Shown piece by piece: positions 42,980 to 52,414 of a stretch of 64,000 nucleotides of DNA. Every line of letters begins with the position of its first letter. The stretch's first letter is position 1. The DNA is from CBFDBF01 sp050304615 (lineage in GTDB: Bacteria > Pseudomonadota > Gammaproteobacteria > Chromatiales > Chromatiaceae). A program made the translations under genes and the position numbers. The notes beneath the pieces are model-generated. The model saw only the letters and a list, made by a program, of their open reading frames with translations. It was not told the DNA's origin and ran no database searches. The stretch covers positions 28,826-92,825 of the forward strand of contig JBNLDW010000008.1 of NCBI GenBank assembly GCA_050304615.1, written 5' to 3'.

Positions 42980-43417
42980 ATGAGCGATACAGATATTGAT
43001 ACCAATGAAGCTGTAGGGGATGAGTGGGCAGAGGCTATGGCTGAGCAGGAGAAGACTGAGGCAGTCTCTGAGTCGGCCGTAGATAAGCCAAAGTCGAACG
43101 CTGAGGCTGCACCATTCAAAGAGTTACATGAGGATGCCACGTCTTCACGTGACAGTGAAGTGAGCCTGGATGCAATCCTGGATGTCCCTATTACCATATC
43201 CATGGAGATTGGGCGCACCAAGATTAACATTCGCAATCTGCTTCAACTCAACCAGGGGTCTGTAGTTGAGCTTGACCGTTTGGCAGGTGAGCCGATGGAT
43301 GTCCTGGTGAATGGTACTCTGATCGCACAGGGCGAGGTGGTAGTGGTCAATGAGAAATTTGGTATTCGTCTGACCGATATCATCAGTCCAACTGATCGGG
43401 TAAAAAGGCTTACCTGA
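42980..43417 (+). CDS. fliN: FliN, flagellar switch protein
   Basis: A 145-residue C-ring protein. The N-terminal ~70 residues are acidic and variable (with DEWAEAMAEQ); the C-terminal SpoA domain is typical: LDVPITISMEIGRTKINIRN, VELDRLAGEPMDVLVNG, GIRLTDII. Its stop overlaps the fliO start by 1 bp. Confidence 0.94.
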   Translation: MSDTDIDTNEAVGDEWAEAMAEQEKTEAVSESAVDKPKSNAEAAPFKELHEDATSSRDSEVSLDAILDVPITISMEIGRTKINIRNLLQLNQGSVVELDRLAGEPMDVLVNGTLIAQGEVVVVNEKFGIRLTDIISPTDRVKRLT

Positions 43418-43848
43418 TGCGTCTGCTTAGCACGCTATGTGCCGCTATTCTTCTGTCTCCATCAGTATTGCTGGCGGCAGATCAGGGGCCTGCCAAGTCG
43501 ACTCCTTTTGCCACATCTAGTGTTGGCGGCAACCTCCTGTGGGAGACCCTGGTGTTTCTACTACTTATCATTGGACTTATTATCGGACTTGGTTGGTTAT
43601 TACGTCGGATGGGCCATGCCCATATTGGTGGCAAGGGTATGGTTACAGTCCTTGGGAGTGTCTCCCTTGGGACCAGAGAACGGGCAGTGGTGGTGCAGTC
43701 AGGAGACACCCGCCTGTTGGTTGGCGTGGCCCCAGGACGGGTACAGATGCTGTGTCTGCTTGAAAGCGCAAGTAACGATGGGACTACAGATAGCAGTAGA
43801 GAGTTTGCTCGCAAGCTAGATAGTGCGGTGGAGGAGGGTGCAGCATGA
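43417..43848 (+). CDS. fliO: FliO, flagellar export apparatus protein
   Basis: A 143-residue protein with a cleavable-looking signal or first helix (MRLLSTLCAAILLSPSVLLAA), one membrane helix (about 42-65, LLWETLVFLLLIIGLIIGLG) and a cytoplasmic domain with GMVTVLGSVSLGTRERAVVVQ, the conserved FliO core. It assists assembly of FliP rings. Overlaps fliN by 1 bp and fliP by 4 bp. Confidence 0.9.
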   Translation: MRLLSTLCAAILLSPSVLLAADQGPAKSTPFATSSVGGNLLWETLVFLLLIIGLIIGLGWLLRRMGHAHIGGKGMVTVLGSVSLGTRERAVVVQSGDTRLLVGVAPGRVQMLCLLESASNDGTTDSSREFARKLDSAVEEGAA

Positions 43849-44594
43849 GGCTGCCCTCTATCTGGCGATACTCGCTATTGGTTTTGTTGCTGCTGCCACT
43901 GGCTGGTGAGGCGGCCTCCGGCCTGGATGCGGTAACGGTTACCACCGCCAAAGATGGTGGGCAGGTCTACTCTCTGAGTATCCAGGTATTACTGTTCATG
44001 ACAGCGCTGAGTGTGCTGCCTGGCGCCATGTTGATGATGACCTCCTTTGCCCGCATCATTATTGTGCTGGCGATTCTGCGACAGGCACTTGGTACCCAGA
44101 ATACTCCATCCAACCAGCTGCTAGTCGGGCTGGCCCTGTTTCTTACCATCTTCATCATGCTGCCGGTATTCAACAAGATCCATGATGTTGCTCTGGAGCC
44201 ATACCTTAAAGAGGAGATCGGCATTGTGCAGGCACTGGATGCCGCTAAACAGCCTCTGCGAGATTTTATGTTGGCCCAGACCCGAGAGTCTGATCTAACC
44301 CTGTTTGCCCGTATAGGCAAATATGGGGATATAGAGTCTCCAGAACAGACCCCATTTGCCTTGCTGCTTCCAGCCTTTGCTACCAGTGAGTTGAAAACCG
44401 GTTTTCAGATTGGTTTTTTACTCTTTATCCCATTTCTGGTTATCGATCTTGTGGTGGCCAGTGTGTTGATGTCGATGGGTATGATGATGCTGTCACCCCT
44501 GATTATCTCGCTCCCCTTTAAGATTATGTTGTTTGTCTTGGTAGATGGCTGGGCACTGGTGTTTGGCACTCTGGCTGCCAGCTTCTTGCCATGA
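43845..44594 (+). CDS. fliP: FliP, flagellar export gate protein
   Basis: A 249-residue export-gate protein with a signal peptide (LLVLLLLPLAGEAASG) and four membrane helices. Typical motifs: MLMMTSFARIIIVLAILRQA, NTPSNQLLVGLALFLT and DLVVASVLMSMGMMMLSP. It forms the FliPQR gate with FliQ and FliR. The start overlaps fliO by 4 bp. Confidence 0.95.
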   Translation: MRLPSIWRYSLLVLLLLPLAGEAASGLDAVTVTTAKDGGQVYSLSIQVLLFMTALSVLPGAMLMMTSFARIIIVLAILRQALGTQNTPSNQLLVGLALFLTIFIMLPVFNKIHDVALEPYLKEEIGIVQALDAAKQPLRDFMLAQTRESDLTLFARIGKYGDIESPEQTPFALLLPAFATSELKTGFQIGFLLFIPFLVIDLVVASVLMSMGMMMLSPLIISLPFKIMLFVLVDGWALVFGTLAASFLP

Positions 44595-44605
44595 TGGAGA
44601 GTTAG

Positions 44606-44875
44606 ATGACTCCAGATATCGTATTAGATGTGGGACAGAGGGCAATGGAGATCACGGTGGCACTGGCTGGGGTCATCCTGCTACCTGCTCTGCTGGTTGG
44701 TCTAATAGTAGCGATGTTTCAGGCCGCAACCCAAATCAATGAGATGACACTCACCTTTATCCCCAAGTTGATGGTGGTAGCACTAGTGTTGATGGCGGCC
44801 GGTCCCTGGATGTTGCAGTTGATTATGGACTTTGTCATTGAGCTTTTCACCAGCATACCTGAACTGATTGGCTGA
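44606..44875 (+). CDS. fliQ: FliQ, flagellar export gate protein
   Basis: An 89-residue protein with two membrane helices, (ITVALAGVILLPALLVGLIV and MVVALVLMAAGPWMLQLIMD) joined by the conserved cytoplasmic FQAATQINEMTLTFIPK segment. Eleven bp behind fliP. Normal length. Confidence 0.95.
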   Translation: MTPDIVLDVGQRAMEITVALAGVILLPALLVGLIVAMFQAATQINEMTLTFIPKLMVVALVLMAAGPWMLQLIMDFVIELFTSIPELIG

Positions 44876-44917
44876 ATGTGACTTAACTTATGTTGTTCAT
44901 AGTAGTGGGTGTGTGGC

Positions 44918-45697
44918 ATGCATTTTACCGAGGTACAATTGAGCGCCTGGCTGACCGCATTCATGTGGCCACTGATGCGGGTCAGTGCCATGCTGATTTC
45001 AGCCCCCGTCTTTAATTCACGCCAGACGCCCGCACGCCTGCGCATCGGTATTGCTGTCTTTATAACCTGGCTATTGATGCCGGTCATTCCCGCCCCTCCG
45101 GTAGTTGATCTATTCGGACCGGATGCGTTTCTTATCGCCCTGCAGCAGATCCTGATTGGGGTGACGATGGGATTTATGGTGCAGATGGTGTTTGTGGCTC
45201 TGGTCTTTGGTGGTCAGACCCTGGCCTACAGCATGGGTCTAGGCTTTGCCTCCATGATGGATCCACAAAATGGCGTCCAGGTACCTGTAGTCGCACAGCT
45301 CTATATTCTAACCGCCACTCTGCTGTTCTTGGTGATTAACGGTCACTTGTTGTTGCTGGATGTCCTGGCGCAGAGTTTTACTACCTTCCCGGTAGCGGTG
45401 GATGGCCTCGGACACAGCGCCTTGGAGCAGATTATAGGTTGGGCCAGCCGGATGTTTGCGGGGGGATTACTGATTGCCCTGCCAGCAGTTGCGGTTTTAC
45501 TGCTGGTAAATCTTGGTATGGGCATCATCACCAGGGCCGCACCCCAGCTAAATATCTTTGCTGTTGGGTTCCCCATGACAATCCTGATCGGTTTTCTCAT
45601 GCTGTGGATTACCCTGCCCGGCGTCATGTCAAATTTTATAGAGCTGTTAGATGAGGTGTTCTCTAAGTTACAGCAGCTCCTACATATAGCGAGATAA
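44918..45697 (+). CDS. fliR: FliR, flagellar export gate protein
   Basis: A 259-residue protein with six hydrophobic segments completing the FliPQR gate. Motifs: WPLMRVSAMLISAPVF, QILIGVTMGFMVQMVFVAL, and a C-terminal NLGMGIITRAAPQLNIFAVG. I start at ATG 44918 (MHFTEVQLSAWL); an in-frame GTG at 44909 would add three residues. The next gene starts 3 bp after its stop. Confidence 0.94.
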   Translation: MHFTEVQLSAWLTAFMWPLMRVSAMLISAPVFNSRQTPARLRIGIAVFITWLLMPVIPAPPVVDLFGPDAFLIALQQILIGVTMGFMVQMVFVALVFGGQTLAYSMGLGFASMMDPQNGVQVPVVAQLYILTATLLFLVINGHLLLLDVLAQSFTTFPVAVDGLGHSALEQIIGWASRMFAGGLLIALPAVAVLLLVNLGMGIITRAAPQLNIFAVGFPMTILIGFLMLWITLPGVMSNFIELLDEVFSKLQQLLHIAR

Positions 45698-45700
45698 ATC

Positions 45701-46861
45701 ATGGCTGAAGAGAATCAAGACGGCCAGGAAAAAACGGAACAACCGACGCCGAAGCGGCAACAGGACGCAAAAAAGAAGGGGCAAATTGCCCGCTCACGTG
45801 AACTCAATACCATGGCGATCACCCTATTGGGTGGGATTGCTCTTGTTAGTATGAGCCAATATATGGGCAGTGGCCTGTGGGATTTGATGAGCAGTAATTT
45901 CACTATTCCCAGGGCCGATATCTACGATCCAATGGCAATGTTACGGCGACTTGCTCAGGCCATTGAGGATGGGCTGCTTATGCTGTTGCCATTTTTCCTG
46001 GTAGTTGTAGTAGTAGCTATTCTCAGCTCCATATCCCTTGGTGGCATTGCTATTTCTGGTGATGCACTGACTCCCAAGTTGAGCAAGATGGATCCGATCA
46101 AGGGGATAAAGCGGGTCTTTTCACTCAAGGGATTATTGGAGATGCTCAAGGCAATGGCCAAATTCTTCTTGGTCGGCGGTGCCACGGCTATGGTCTTGTG
46201 GTTGACGTTGGATGATTTTCTGCTGCTTAGTCAGATGGAGTTGCCGCAGGCGGTGGCGCATATGGGCACTCTTATCGGCTGGTCATTTGTGTTGATTGCA
46301 TCAACTCTTATTCTGGTTGCTGCAGTCGATGTCCCATTCCAGCTGTGGGATCACAAGCGGCAGTTGAAGATGACTCAGCAGGAGATCCGCGATGAGATGA
46401 AAGAGACCGAGGGTCGGCCCGAGGTGCGTAGTCGGATTCGTGCTCTACAGCGGGAGATGGCACAACGGAGGATGATGTCAGAGGTGCCTAAGGCCGATGT
46501 CATCGTTACCAATCCTACCCACTTTGCAGTGGCGCTGCGTTATGACCAGACTAAGATGCTGGCTCCAAAAGTGGTGGCGAAGGGGGCCGATATGGTGGCA
46601 GCCAATATCCGTAGGGTGGCAGCCGAGCATGAGGTACCCCTGCTAGAGTCCCCCCTGTTGGCACGAGCTATCTATTTTAGCACAGAGTTGGGAGAGACCA
46701 TTCCGGCTGGCCTATATCTTGCAACAGCCAAGGTGTTGGCCTATGTCTTTCAGCTGCGAACCTATCGCAAGGATGGTCTGGAGAGGCCACGAAAGCCATC
46801 AGAGCTACCGATTCCAGAGGAGTTCTTGCATCCAGGGAGGGATGAGCCAGGCCATGCATAG
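45701..46861 (+). CDS. flhB: FlhB, export specificity switch
   Basis: A 386-residue export-gate protein that switches secretion from rod/hook to filament substrates. It starts with the typical QEKTEQPTPKRQQDAKKKGQ segment, has four membrane helices and the self-cleaving motif Asn271-Pro-Thr-His274 in VIVTNPTHFAVAL. Full length. flhA follows after 58 bp. Confidence 0.95.
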   Translation: MAEENQDGQEKTEQPTPKRQQDAKKKGQIARSRELNTMAITLLGGIALVSMSQYMGSGLWDLMSSNFTIPRADIYDPMAMLRRLAQAIEDGLLMLLPFFLVVVVVAILSSISLGGIAISGDALTPKLSKMDPIKGIKRVFSLKGLLEMLKAMAKFFLVGGATAMVLWLTLDDFLLLSQMELPQAVAHMGTLIGWSFVLIASTLILVAAVDVPFQLWDHKRQLKMTQQEIRDEMKETEGRPEVRSRIRALQREMAQRRMMSEVPKADVIVTNPTHFAVALRYDQTKMLAPKVVAKGADMVAANIRRVAAEHEVPLLESPLLARAIYFSTELGETIPAGLYLATAKVLAYVFQLRTYRKDGLERPRKPSELPIPEEFLHPGRDEPGHA

Positions 46862-46919
46862 ACCAGTATAGATTGGCGTCATAAAAACGACGGTTTCATT
46901 GGGGGAGTAGAGAGAGACG

Positions 46920-49049
46920 ATGAGTGTAGCAACCATACTGGATAGCATGCGCGTTGGGGGAGCCAAGGGGCTGGGTGTACCGCTCCTCCTGCTGATGCTA
47001 TTGGCAATGGTGATTATCCCCTTGCCGCCGTTTCTGCTGGACGTATTTTTCACCTTCAATATAGCGCTTTCACTGGTAGTCGTCCTGGTTGTTCTCTATA
47101 CGCTCCGCCCCCTCGATTTCGGGGTTTTTCCTAGTCTGCTGCTAATAGCCACACTGTTGCGTTTAGCACTTAATGTTGCCTCTACCCGGGTGGTTCTGCT
47201 TGAGGGGCATCAGGGCGGTGATGCCGCAGGTAAGGTGATTGAGGCCTTTGGCGCATTTGTGGTTGGGGGCAATTATGCGGTTGGTCTGGTGGTCTTCTTT
47301 ATCCTGGTTATTATCAACTTTGTAGTGGTGACTAAGGGTGCGGGGCGGGTTTCTGAGGTAAGCGCACGTTTCACTCTAGATGCCATGCCTGGTAAGCAGA
47401 TGGCGATTGATGCCGATCTTAACTCTGGCCTTATTGATCAGGATGAGGCGAGAGCCAGGCGCGATGATGTAGCCAAAGAGGCCGATTTCTATGGTGCCAT
47501 GGATGGTGCCAGTAAGTTTGTACGTGGGGATGCCGTGGCAGGCATCCTGATCCTGTTTATCAATATTCTTGGCGGGCTTGGAATAGGTATCCTGCAGCAC
47601 GGGCTCGACTTCCAGACCGCTATGCGTTTCTACACCCTGTTGACTATTGGTGATGGTCTGGTAGCGCAGATCCCATCCCTGCTGTTATCTACCTCTGCCG
47701 CCATCATTGTGACCCGAGTTGCCAGCACCGAGGATGTAGGTTCTCAGGTACTAAGCCAGCTGTTTTCCAGCCCCAAGGCGTTAACAGTAGCAGCCGCTGT
47801 TATGGCCATCATAGGGGTCGTACCCGGCATGCCCAATTTTGCCTTTCTCTCGCTGGCAGCAATATCAGGTGGGGGTGCCTGGATGATAGCGCAGCGTCAA
47901 CAGGTGATGGCAACAGAGGTCCCTATTCCAGAACCGGTAGTACAGGTGGATGCTGAGCATAAAGAGTTGAGCTGGGATGATGTACAGCCGGTGGATATCA
48001 TCGGCCTGGAGGTGGGTTACAGGCTTATACCCTTGGTGGATCGTAACCAGGGTGGTCAGTTGATGAATCGGATCAAAGGGGTACGCAAGAAGCTCTCCCA
48101 AGAGCTTGGTTTTCTAATCCAACCGGTACATATCAGGGATAACCTTGATCTGACTCCAAACAGCTACAGGATTACCCTGCATGGGGTACCGATTGGAGAG
48201 GCCGAGATCAGGACGGATCGTGATCTGGCGATCAATCCAGGCCGGGTATTCGGCAATCTGGAGGGGGATGTAACCAAGGATCCGGCATTTGGCCTGGACG
48301 CGGTATGGATCGATCCATCACAGCGTGATCATGCCCAGACTCTCGGATATACCGTGGTCGACTCCAGTACCGTGGTGGCCACCCATTTGAGCGAGATCCT
48401 GCAGTCGCATGCACACGAACTAGTGGGTCATGAGGAGGTACAGCAACTCCTGGATATGCTGGAGCAGAGTACTCCTAAGCTGGTTGAGGATCTGGTGCCT
48501 AAGGCTCTCTCCATAGGGCAGATATTGAAGATCTTGCAGAACCTGCTGCAGGAGAATATCCCCATCCGTGATATTCGCACAATCGCCGAAACATTGGCGG
48601 AGAGGGCCGGCCAGAGTCAAGACATCGGCGTTTTAACGGCTGCTGTTCGGGTTGCGCTGTCGCGTTCCATAGTGCAACGGCTAGCGGGACCAAGAGATGA
48701 GATCCCGGTTATTGTGCTAGATCCATCTCTGGAACAGATATTGCAACAGAGCCTGCATAGTAACGAAGAGGGGGGTGCCGGGTTTGAACCTGGCCTAGCA
48801 GAACAGATGCAAAAAGCACTCACCGAAACTGCCGCCCAGCAAGAGATAGTAGGGGAAGAGGCCATTCTCCTTGTGGCAGCGCCAATACGTCCATGGATGG
48901 CCCGGTTTATTCGCCACAGCGTCTCAGGGATGCAGGTTCTCTCCTACAACGAGATTCCAGATAACCGCCAGATCAGGGTGGTAGCTACAGTTGGTCAACA
49001 GGACAGCAATATAGCTGGCGGTGTAGGGCAGGGGGTAGGGTCGGTGTAG
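46920..49049 (+). CDS. flhA: FlhA, export gate nonameric ring
   Basis: A 709-residue protein with about eight N-terminal membrane helices (to about residue 320), the conserved FHIPEP-type loop (VVTKGAGRVSEVSARFTLDA, MPGKQMAIDADLNSGLIDQDEA) and a large cytoplasmic domain that docks export chaperones. Normal length. The 50-bp gap to flhF has no terminator. Confidence 0.96.
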   Translation: MSVATILDSMRVGGAKGLGVPLLLLMLLAMVIIPLPPFLLDVFFTFNIALSLVVVLVVLYTLRPLDFGVFPSLLLIATLLRLALNVASTRVVLLEGHQGGDAAGKVIEAFGAFVVGGNYAVGLVVFFILVIINFVVVTKGAGRVSEVSARFTLDAMPGKQMAIDADLNSGLIDQDEARARRDDVAKEADFYGAMDGASKFVRGDAVAGILILFINILGGLGIGILQHGLDFQTAMRFYTLLTIGDGLVAQIPSLLLSTSAAIIVTRVASTEDVGSQVLSQLFSSPKALTVAAAVMAIIGVVPGMPNFAFLSLAAISGGGAWMIAQRQQVMATEVPIPEPVVQVDAEHKELSWDDVQPVDIIGLEVGYRLIPLVDRNQGGQLMNRIKGVRKKLSQELGFLIQPVHIRDNLDLTPNSYRITLHGVPIGEAEIRTDRDLAINPGRVFGNLEGDVTKDPAFGLDAVWIDPSQRDHAQTLGYTVVDSSTVVATHLSEILQSHAHELVGHEEVQQLLDMLEQSTPKLVEDLVPKALSIGQILKILQNLLQENIPIRDIRTIAETLAERAGQSQDIGVLTAAVRVALSRSIVQRLAGPRDEIPVIVLDPSLEQILQQSLHSNEEGGAGFEPGLAEQMQKALTETAAQQEIVGEEAILLVAAPIRPWMARFIRHSVSGMQVLSYNEIPDNRQIRVVATVGQQDSNIAGGVGQGVGSV

Positions 49050-49098
49050 CGGCAATCTTGCCTGCAACCGATCTCATTCAGACTACGGAATATATGAC

Positions 49099-50346
49099 AT
49101 GAAGATAAAACGTTTTTTCGCAGCAGACATACGTACAGCCATAAAGCAGGTCAGGGAGACCCTTGGGGCAGATGCGGTCATTCTATCCAACAAACGTGTG
49201 GATGGAGGGGTAGAGCTGATGGCGGCACTCGACTTTGACGAGAGCGCCTTTGCCGCCAGGGCAGATCCTCCTGAGCGGGAGAGCTATTATTCCAGTGCAA
49301 ACGTAGCATCACTACCAACTCAGCAGCAGAGTAGCGCTGAGAAAGTAAACTCTCTAGAGAGTGGCAAGAGGCAAGAAGCTTCACCGCGTATAGAGTGGAG
49401 TCAGGACCCATTGTTGGTAGACATGCGACACGAGATGCATGCCCTGCGACGTATGGTAGAGAACGAGCTATCTGGGCTGAGCTGGCGTGATATGGGAGAA
49501 CGGCAGCCCCAGGTGCGTGATCTCCTGCGGCGGATGATGGGGTTGGATCTAAGTCCGGCCATCTGCCAAAGGTTAGTCGAGCAGGTGGGTGCTTTTGAGG
49601 ATGTAGATGAGGGGTGGCGCAAGGGACTCTACTATCTCGCTTCGGAAATACAGATATCGGGCGACCAGATGATAGAGGACGGAGGTGTGGTGGCTGTGGT
49701 TGGCCCCACAGGGGTTGGCAAGACCACCTCCATTGCCAAATTGGCCGCCCGTTTTGCCCTGCGCCATGGCAATCGCCACGTGGCATTTATCTCTGCAGAC
49801 AGTTACAGGATCGGAGCGCAGGAGCAGTTGACCACCTATGCTCGTATTCTGGATGTCCCCATGCGCAGTGCCGGCACCGTGGAAGAACTTAATAGTGCCC
49901 TCAATGCACTGTCCGATAAGCGGCTGATACTGATTGATACCACTGGAATGAGCCAGCGTGATGTGCGGTTAAGCCAGCAGATATCGCTCTTGCAGTCCGG
50001 TAGCAGACCAGTGAAGACGCTGCTGACTCTTGCGGCCACAACCCAGCAGGCAGCACTAAGACAGGCAATAAAGGCATTTGGGGCGGCTCGTCCCAGCGCC
50101 TGTATTCTGACCAAGCTAGATGAGGCTGGGTCATTGGGTGGGGTGCTCTCGGCAATTATAGATGGTGGACTACCGGTGGCATATATCACCGATGGACAAA
50201 GGGTGCCGGAGGATCTGCACCTAGCCAGGTCCCATACACTGGTAAGTCGTGCAGTGAATCTGGGTAACCATGGGGGCGGGGTCGAGTATGGAGAGGAGTG
50301 TATGGCCCTGGCGCTAGGGGGTGCGAAGGCACATGCTCATGCCTGA
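49099..50346 (+). CDS. flhF: FlhF, SRP-like GTPase for polar flagellum placement
   Basis: A 415-residue SRP-family GTPase that sets the polar site of the flagellum. The N-terminal basic/variable part (MKIKRFFAADIRTAIKQVRE) is followed by NG domains with P-loop VVGPTGVGKTTSIAKL, SADSYRIGAQEQL, LIDTTGMSQRD and TKLDEAGSLGG. With FlhG it suggests a single or few polar flagella. The flhG start lies within its 3' end. Confidence 0.94.
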   Translation: MKIKRFFAADIRTAIKQVRETLGADAVILSNKRVDGGVELMAALDFDESAFAARADPPERESYYSSANVASLPTQQQSSAEKVNSLESGKRQEASPRIEWSQDPLLVDMRHEMHALRRMVENELSGLSWRDMGERQPQVRDLLRRMMGLDLSPAICQRLVEQVGAFEDVDEGWRKGLYYLASEIQISGDQMIEDGGVVAVVGPTGVGKTTSIAKLAARFALRHGNRHVAFISADSYRIGAQEQLTTYARILDVPMRSAGTVEELNSALNALSDKRLILIDTTGMSQRDVRLSQQISLLQSGSRPVKTLLTLAATTQQAALRQAIKAFGAARPSACILTKLDEAGSLGGVLSAIIDGGLPVAYITDGQRVPEDLHLARSHTLVSRAVNLGNHGGGVEYGEECMALALGGAKAHAHA

Positions 50347-51220
50347 TTCCAATACTGATCAGGCATCTGGACTGAGACGCATGGCACAGCCTGAATCAAT
50401 CAAGGCGATAGCGGTAACCGGGGGTAAGGGCGGGGTTGGCAAAACCAATATATCCGTCAACCTTGCGGTAGCAATGGCCGATCTTGGAAAGAGGGTGATG
50501 CTACTGGATGCCGACCTTGGATTGGCCAATATCGATGTAGTACTGGGGTTGCATCCTAAATTTGATCTGTCGCATGTACTACGCGGTGAGAGGGAATTGG
50601 AGGAGGTAGTGCTTACCGGGCCTTCTGGTATCCAGGTTATCCCTGCCGCCTCTGGGATTCAGAAAATGGCCGAGTTGAGTGAGGCCGAACATGTTGGACT
50701 TATCCGTGCTTTTAGTGACCTGAGCGGAGATCTGGATGTGCTGATTGTGGATACCGCGGCAGGTATCTCCGATACGGTGATCAGCTTCAGTCGCGCGGTA
50801 CAGGAGGTGGTTATTGTGGTGTGTGATGAACCAGCCTCAATTACCGATGCCTACGCCTTGATCAAGCTGTTGCACCGGGAGTATGGGGTCGACCGTTTTC
50901 GTGTTCTGGCGAATATGACCCGTACAGCCAAGGATGGAAGGGAGCTATACAACAAGATGTGTCGGGTGACTGATCGCTATCTAGATGTGATGCTCAGTTT
51001 CGTAGGTAGCATCCCTTATGATGATTCGTTGCGTAAGGCGGTGCGCAATCAAAAACCGGTGGTTCAGTCCTTTCCACGCAGCCAATCTGCTCAAGCATTT
51101 AAGAATTTAGCCAAAAAGGCCGATAACTGGCCTGTACCGGAAGGAGCGAGTGGCCACCTCCAGTTTTTTGTCGAGCGACTGGTGCAGTATGCAAGTCATA
51201 GTGAAGGGGTTAAGCAGTGA
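50339..51220 (+). CDS. flhG: FlhG (FleN), MinD-like flagellar number regulator
   Basis: A 293-residue MinD/ParA ATPase that limits flagellar number by antagonising FlhF and the master regulator. Deviant Walker A GGKGGVGKTNISVNLA, DADLGLANIDVVLGL and VDTAAGISDTV are typical. ATG 50339 overlaps the flhF stop by 8 bp; GTG 50321 and ATG 50333 are alternatives. Its stop overlaps the fliA start by 4 bp. Confidence 0.93.
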   Translation: MPDSNTDQASGLRRMAQPESIKAIAVTGGKGGVGKTNISVNLAVAMADLGKRVMLLDADLGLANIDVVLGLHPKFDLSHVLRGERELEEVVLTGPSGIQVIPAASGIQKMAELSEAEHVGLIRAFSDLSGDLDVLIVDTAAGISDTVISFSRAVQEVVIVVCDEPASITDAYALIKLLHREYGVDRFRVLANMTRTAKDGRELYNKMCRVTDRYLDVMLSFVGSIPYDDSLRKAVRNQKPVVQSFPRSQSAQAFKNLAKKADNWPVPEGASGHLQFFVERLVQYASHSEGVKQ

Positions 51221-51957
51221 AGGGTTTGGCGGCTTATGGCGCAGTTAGCGAACAGAGTTATGACTCATTAGTGAGGCAGCATGCGCCGCTGGTAAAGCGT
51301 ATTGCCTATCATCTGGTGAGCCGGATGCCATCTAATGTACAGGTGGATGACCTGATCCAGGCCGGGATGATTGGACTGTTGGAGGCGGGGGGTAACTATG
51401 ATCCATCCAAAGGCGCCAGCTTTGAGACTTATGCCGGTATTCGGATTCGTGGTGCGATGCTGGATGAGATTAGGCGGAGCGACTGGACGCCACGTTCTGT
51501 ACACCGTAAGGCGCGTATGGTGGCAGATGCCATGCGAGAGATTGAGAACGTACAGGGACGCGATGCCAGAGACGTAGAGGTTGCGGATATGTTGGGGTTG
51601 TCGCTGGAGAGATACCACCAGATCCTGTTGGATGCCTCTGGTTGCCGTATCTTCAGTGTGGAAGATTTGCAGATGGCAGGCGAAATTTCACAGGAGCGTG
51701 GCGGTAGCGTGGAGACAGGGCCCTATGAGGGGACGCGGAATGAGGCATTTCGGCAGGCATTGACAGATGCAATTTCCGGCTTGCCTGAGCGCGAAAGGTT
51801 GGTGATCGTATTGTATTACGATGAAGAGATGAATTTACGTGAGGTTGGAGATGTCCTGGGAGTGACAGAATCGCGGGCATGTCAGATCCATAGTCAGGCC
51901 ACATTTCGGTTACGTTCACGTCTCTCTGAGTGGTTATCTGAATGGGAAGATGTGTAG
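51217..51957 (+). CDS. fliA: FliA, flagellar sigma factor 28
   Basis: A 246-residue sigma factor for late flagellar and chemotaxis genes. Region 2 (APLVKRIAYHLVSRMPSNVQ, VDDLIQAGMIGLLEA, GAMLDEIRRSDW), region 3 (RDVEVADMLGLSLERYHQIL) and region 4 (LPERERLVIVLYYDEEMNLREV) are complete. It starts at GTG in a 4-bp overlap with flhG. Confidence 0.95.
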   Translation: MKGLAAYGAVSEQSYDSLVRQHAPLVKRIAYHLVSRMPSNVQVDDLIQAGMIGLLEAGGNYDPSKGASFETYAGIRIRGAMLDEIRRSDWTPRSVHRKARMVADAMREIENVQGRDARDVEVADMLGLSLERYHQILLDASGCRIFSVEDLQMAGEISQERGGSVETGPYEGTRNEAFRQALTDAISGLPERERLVIVLYYDEEMNLREVGDVLGVTESRACQIHSQATFRLRSRLSEWLSEWEDV

Positions 51958-52000
51958 TAGTTATTGAGATAAAGAAAGAAATAGAGATTCGGAGGTTACC

Positions 52001-52384
52001 TTGGACAAGAACATGAAGATTCTTATTGTGGATGATTTCTCCACAATGCGGCGGATTGTCAAGAATCTGCTACGTGATCTTGGGTTTACCAACACGGAGG
52101 AGGCAGATGATGGCAATACGGCGTTGCCGATGCTGCAATCCGGGAAGTTTGATTTTTTGGTTACAGATTGGAATATGCCTGGCATGAACGGGCTGGATTT
52201 ACTGAAGGCGGTACGTGCGGATGAGAATTTAGCAAGTATGCCGGTGTTGATGGTAACGGCCGAGTCGAAGCGGGAGCAAATTGTAGAGGCGGCCCAAGCA
52301 GGGGTGAATGGATATGTAGTCAAGCCCTTCACTGCAGTTACTCTGGAGGAGAAGATCAACAAGATATTTGAGCGGGTTGGATAA
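52001..52384 (+). CDS. cheY: CheY, chemotaxis response regulator
   Basis: A 127-residue single receiver domain that binds FliM when phosphorylated. Asp11-Asp12 and phospho-acceptor Asp56 (FLVTDWNMPG) and the Lys in YVVKPF are intact. TTG 52001 is chosen because GGAGG lies at a good distance upstream and the product MDKNMKILIVDDFSTMRR matches relatives; ATG 52013 is the alternative. Confidence 0.94.
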   Translation: MDKNMKILIVDDFSTMRRIVKNLLRDLGFTNTEEADDGNTALPMLQSGKFDFLVTDWNMPGMNGLDLLKAVRADENLASMPVLMVTAESKREQIVEAAQAGVNGYVVKPFTAVTLEEKINKIFERVG

Positions 52385-52414
52385 CTGCACGGGTATACCT
52401 GGGAGAGGATCTCG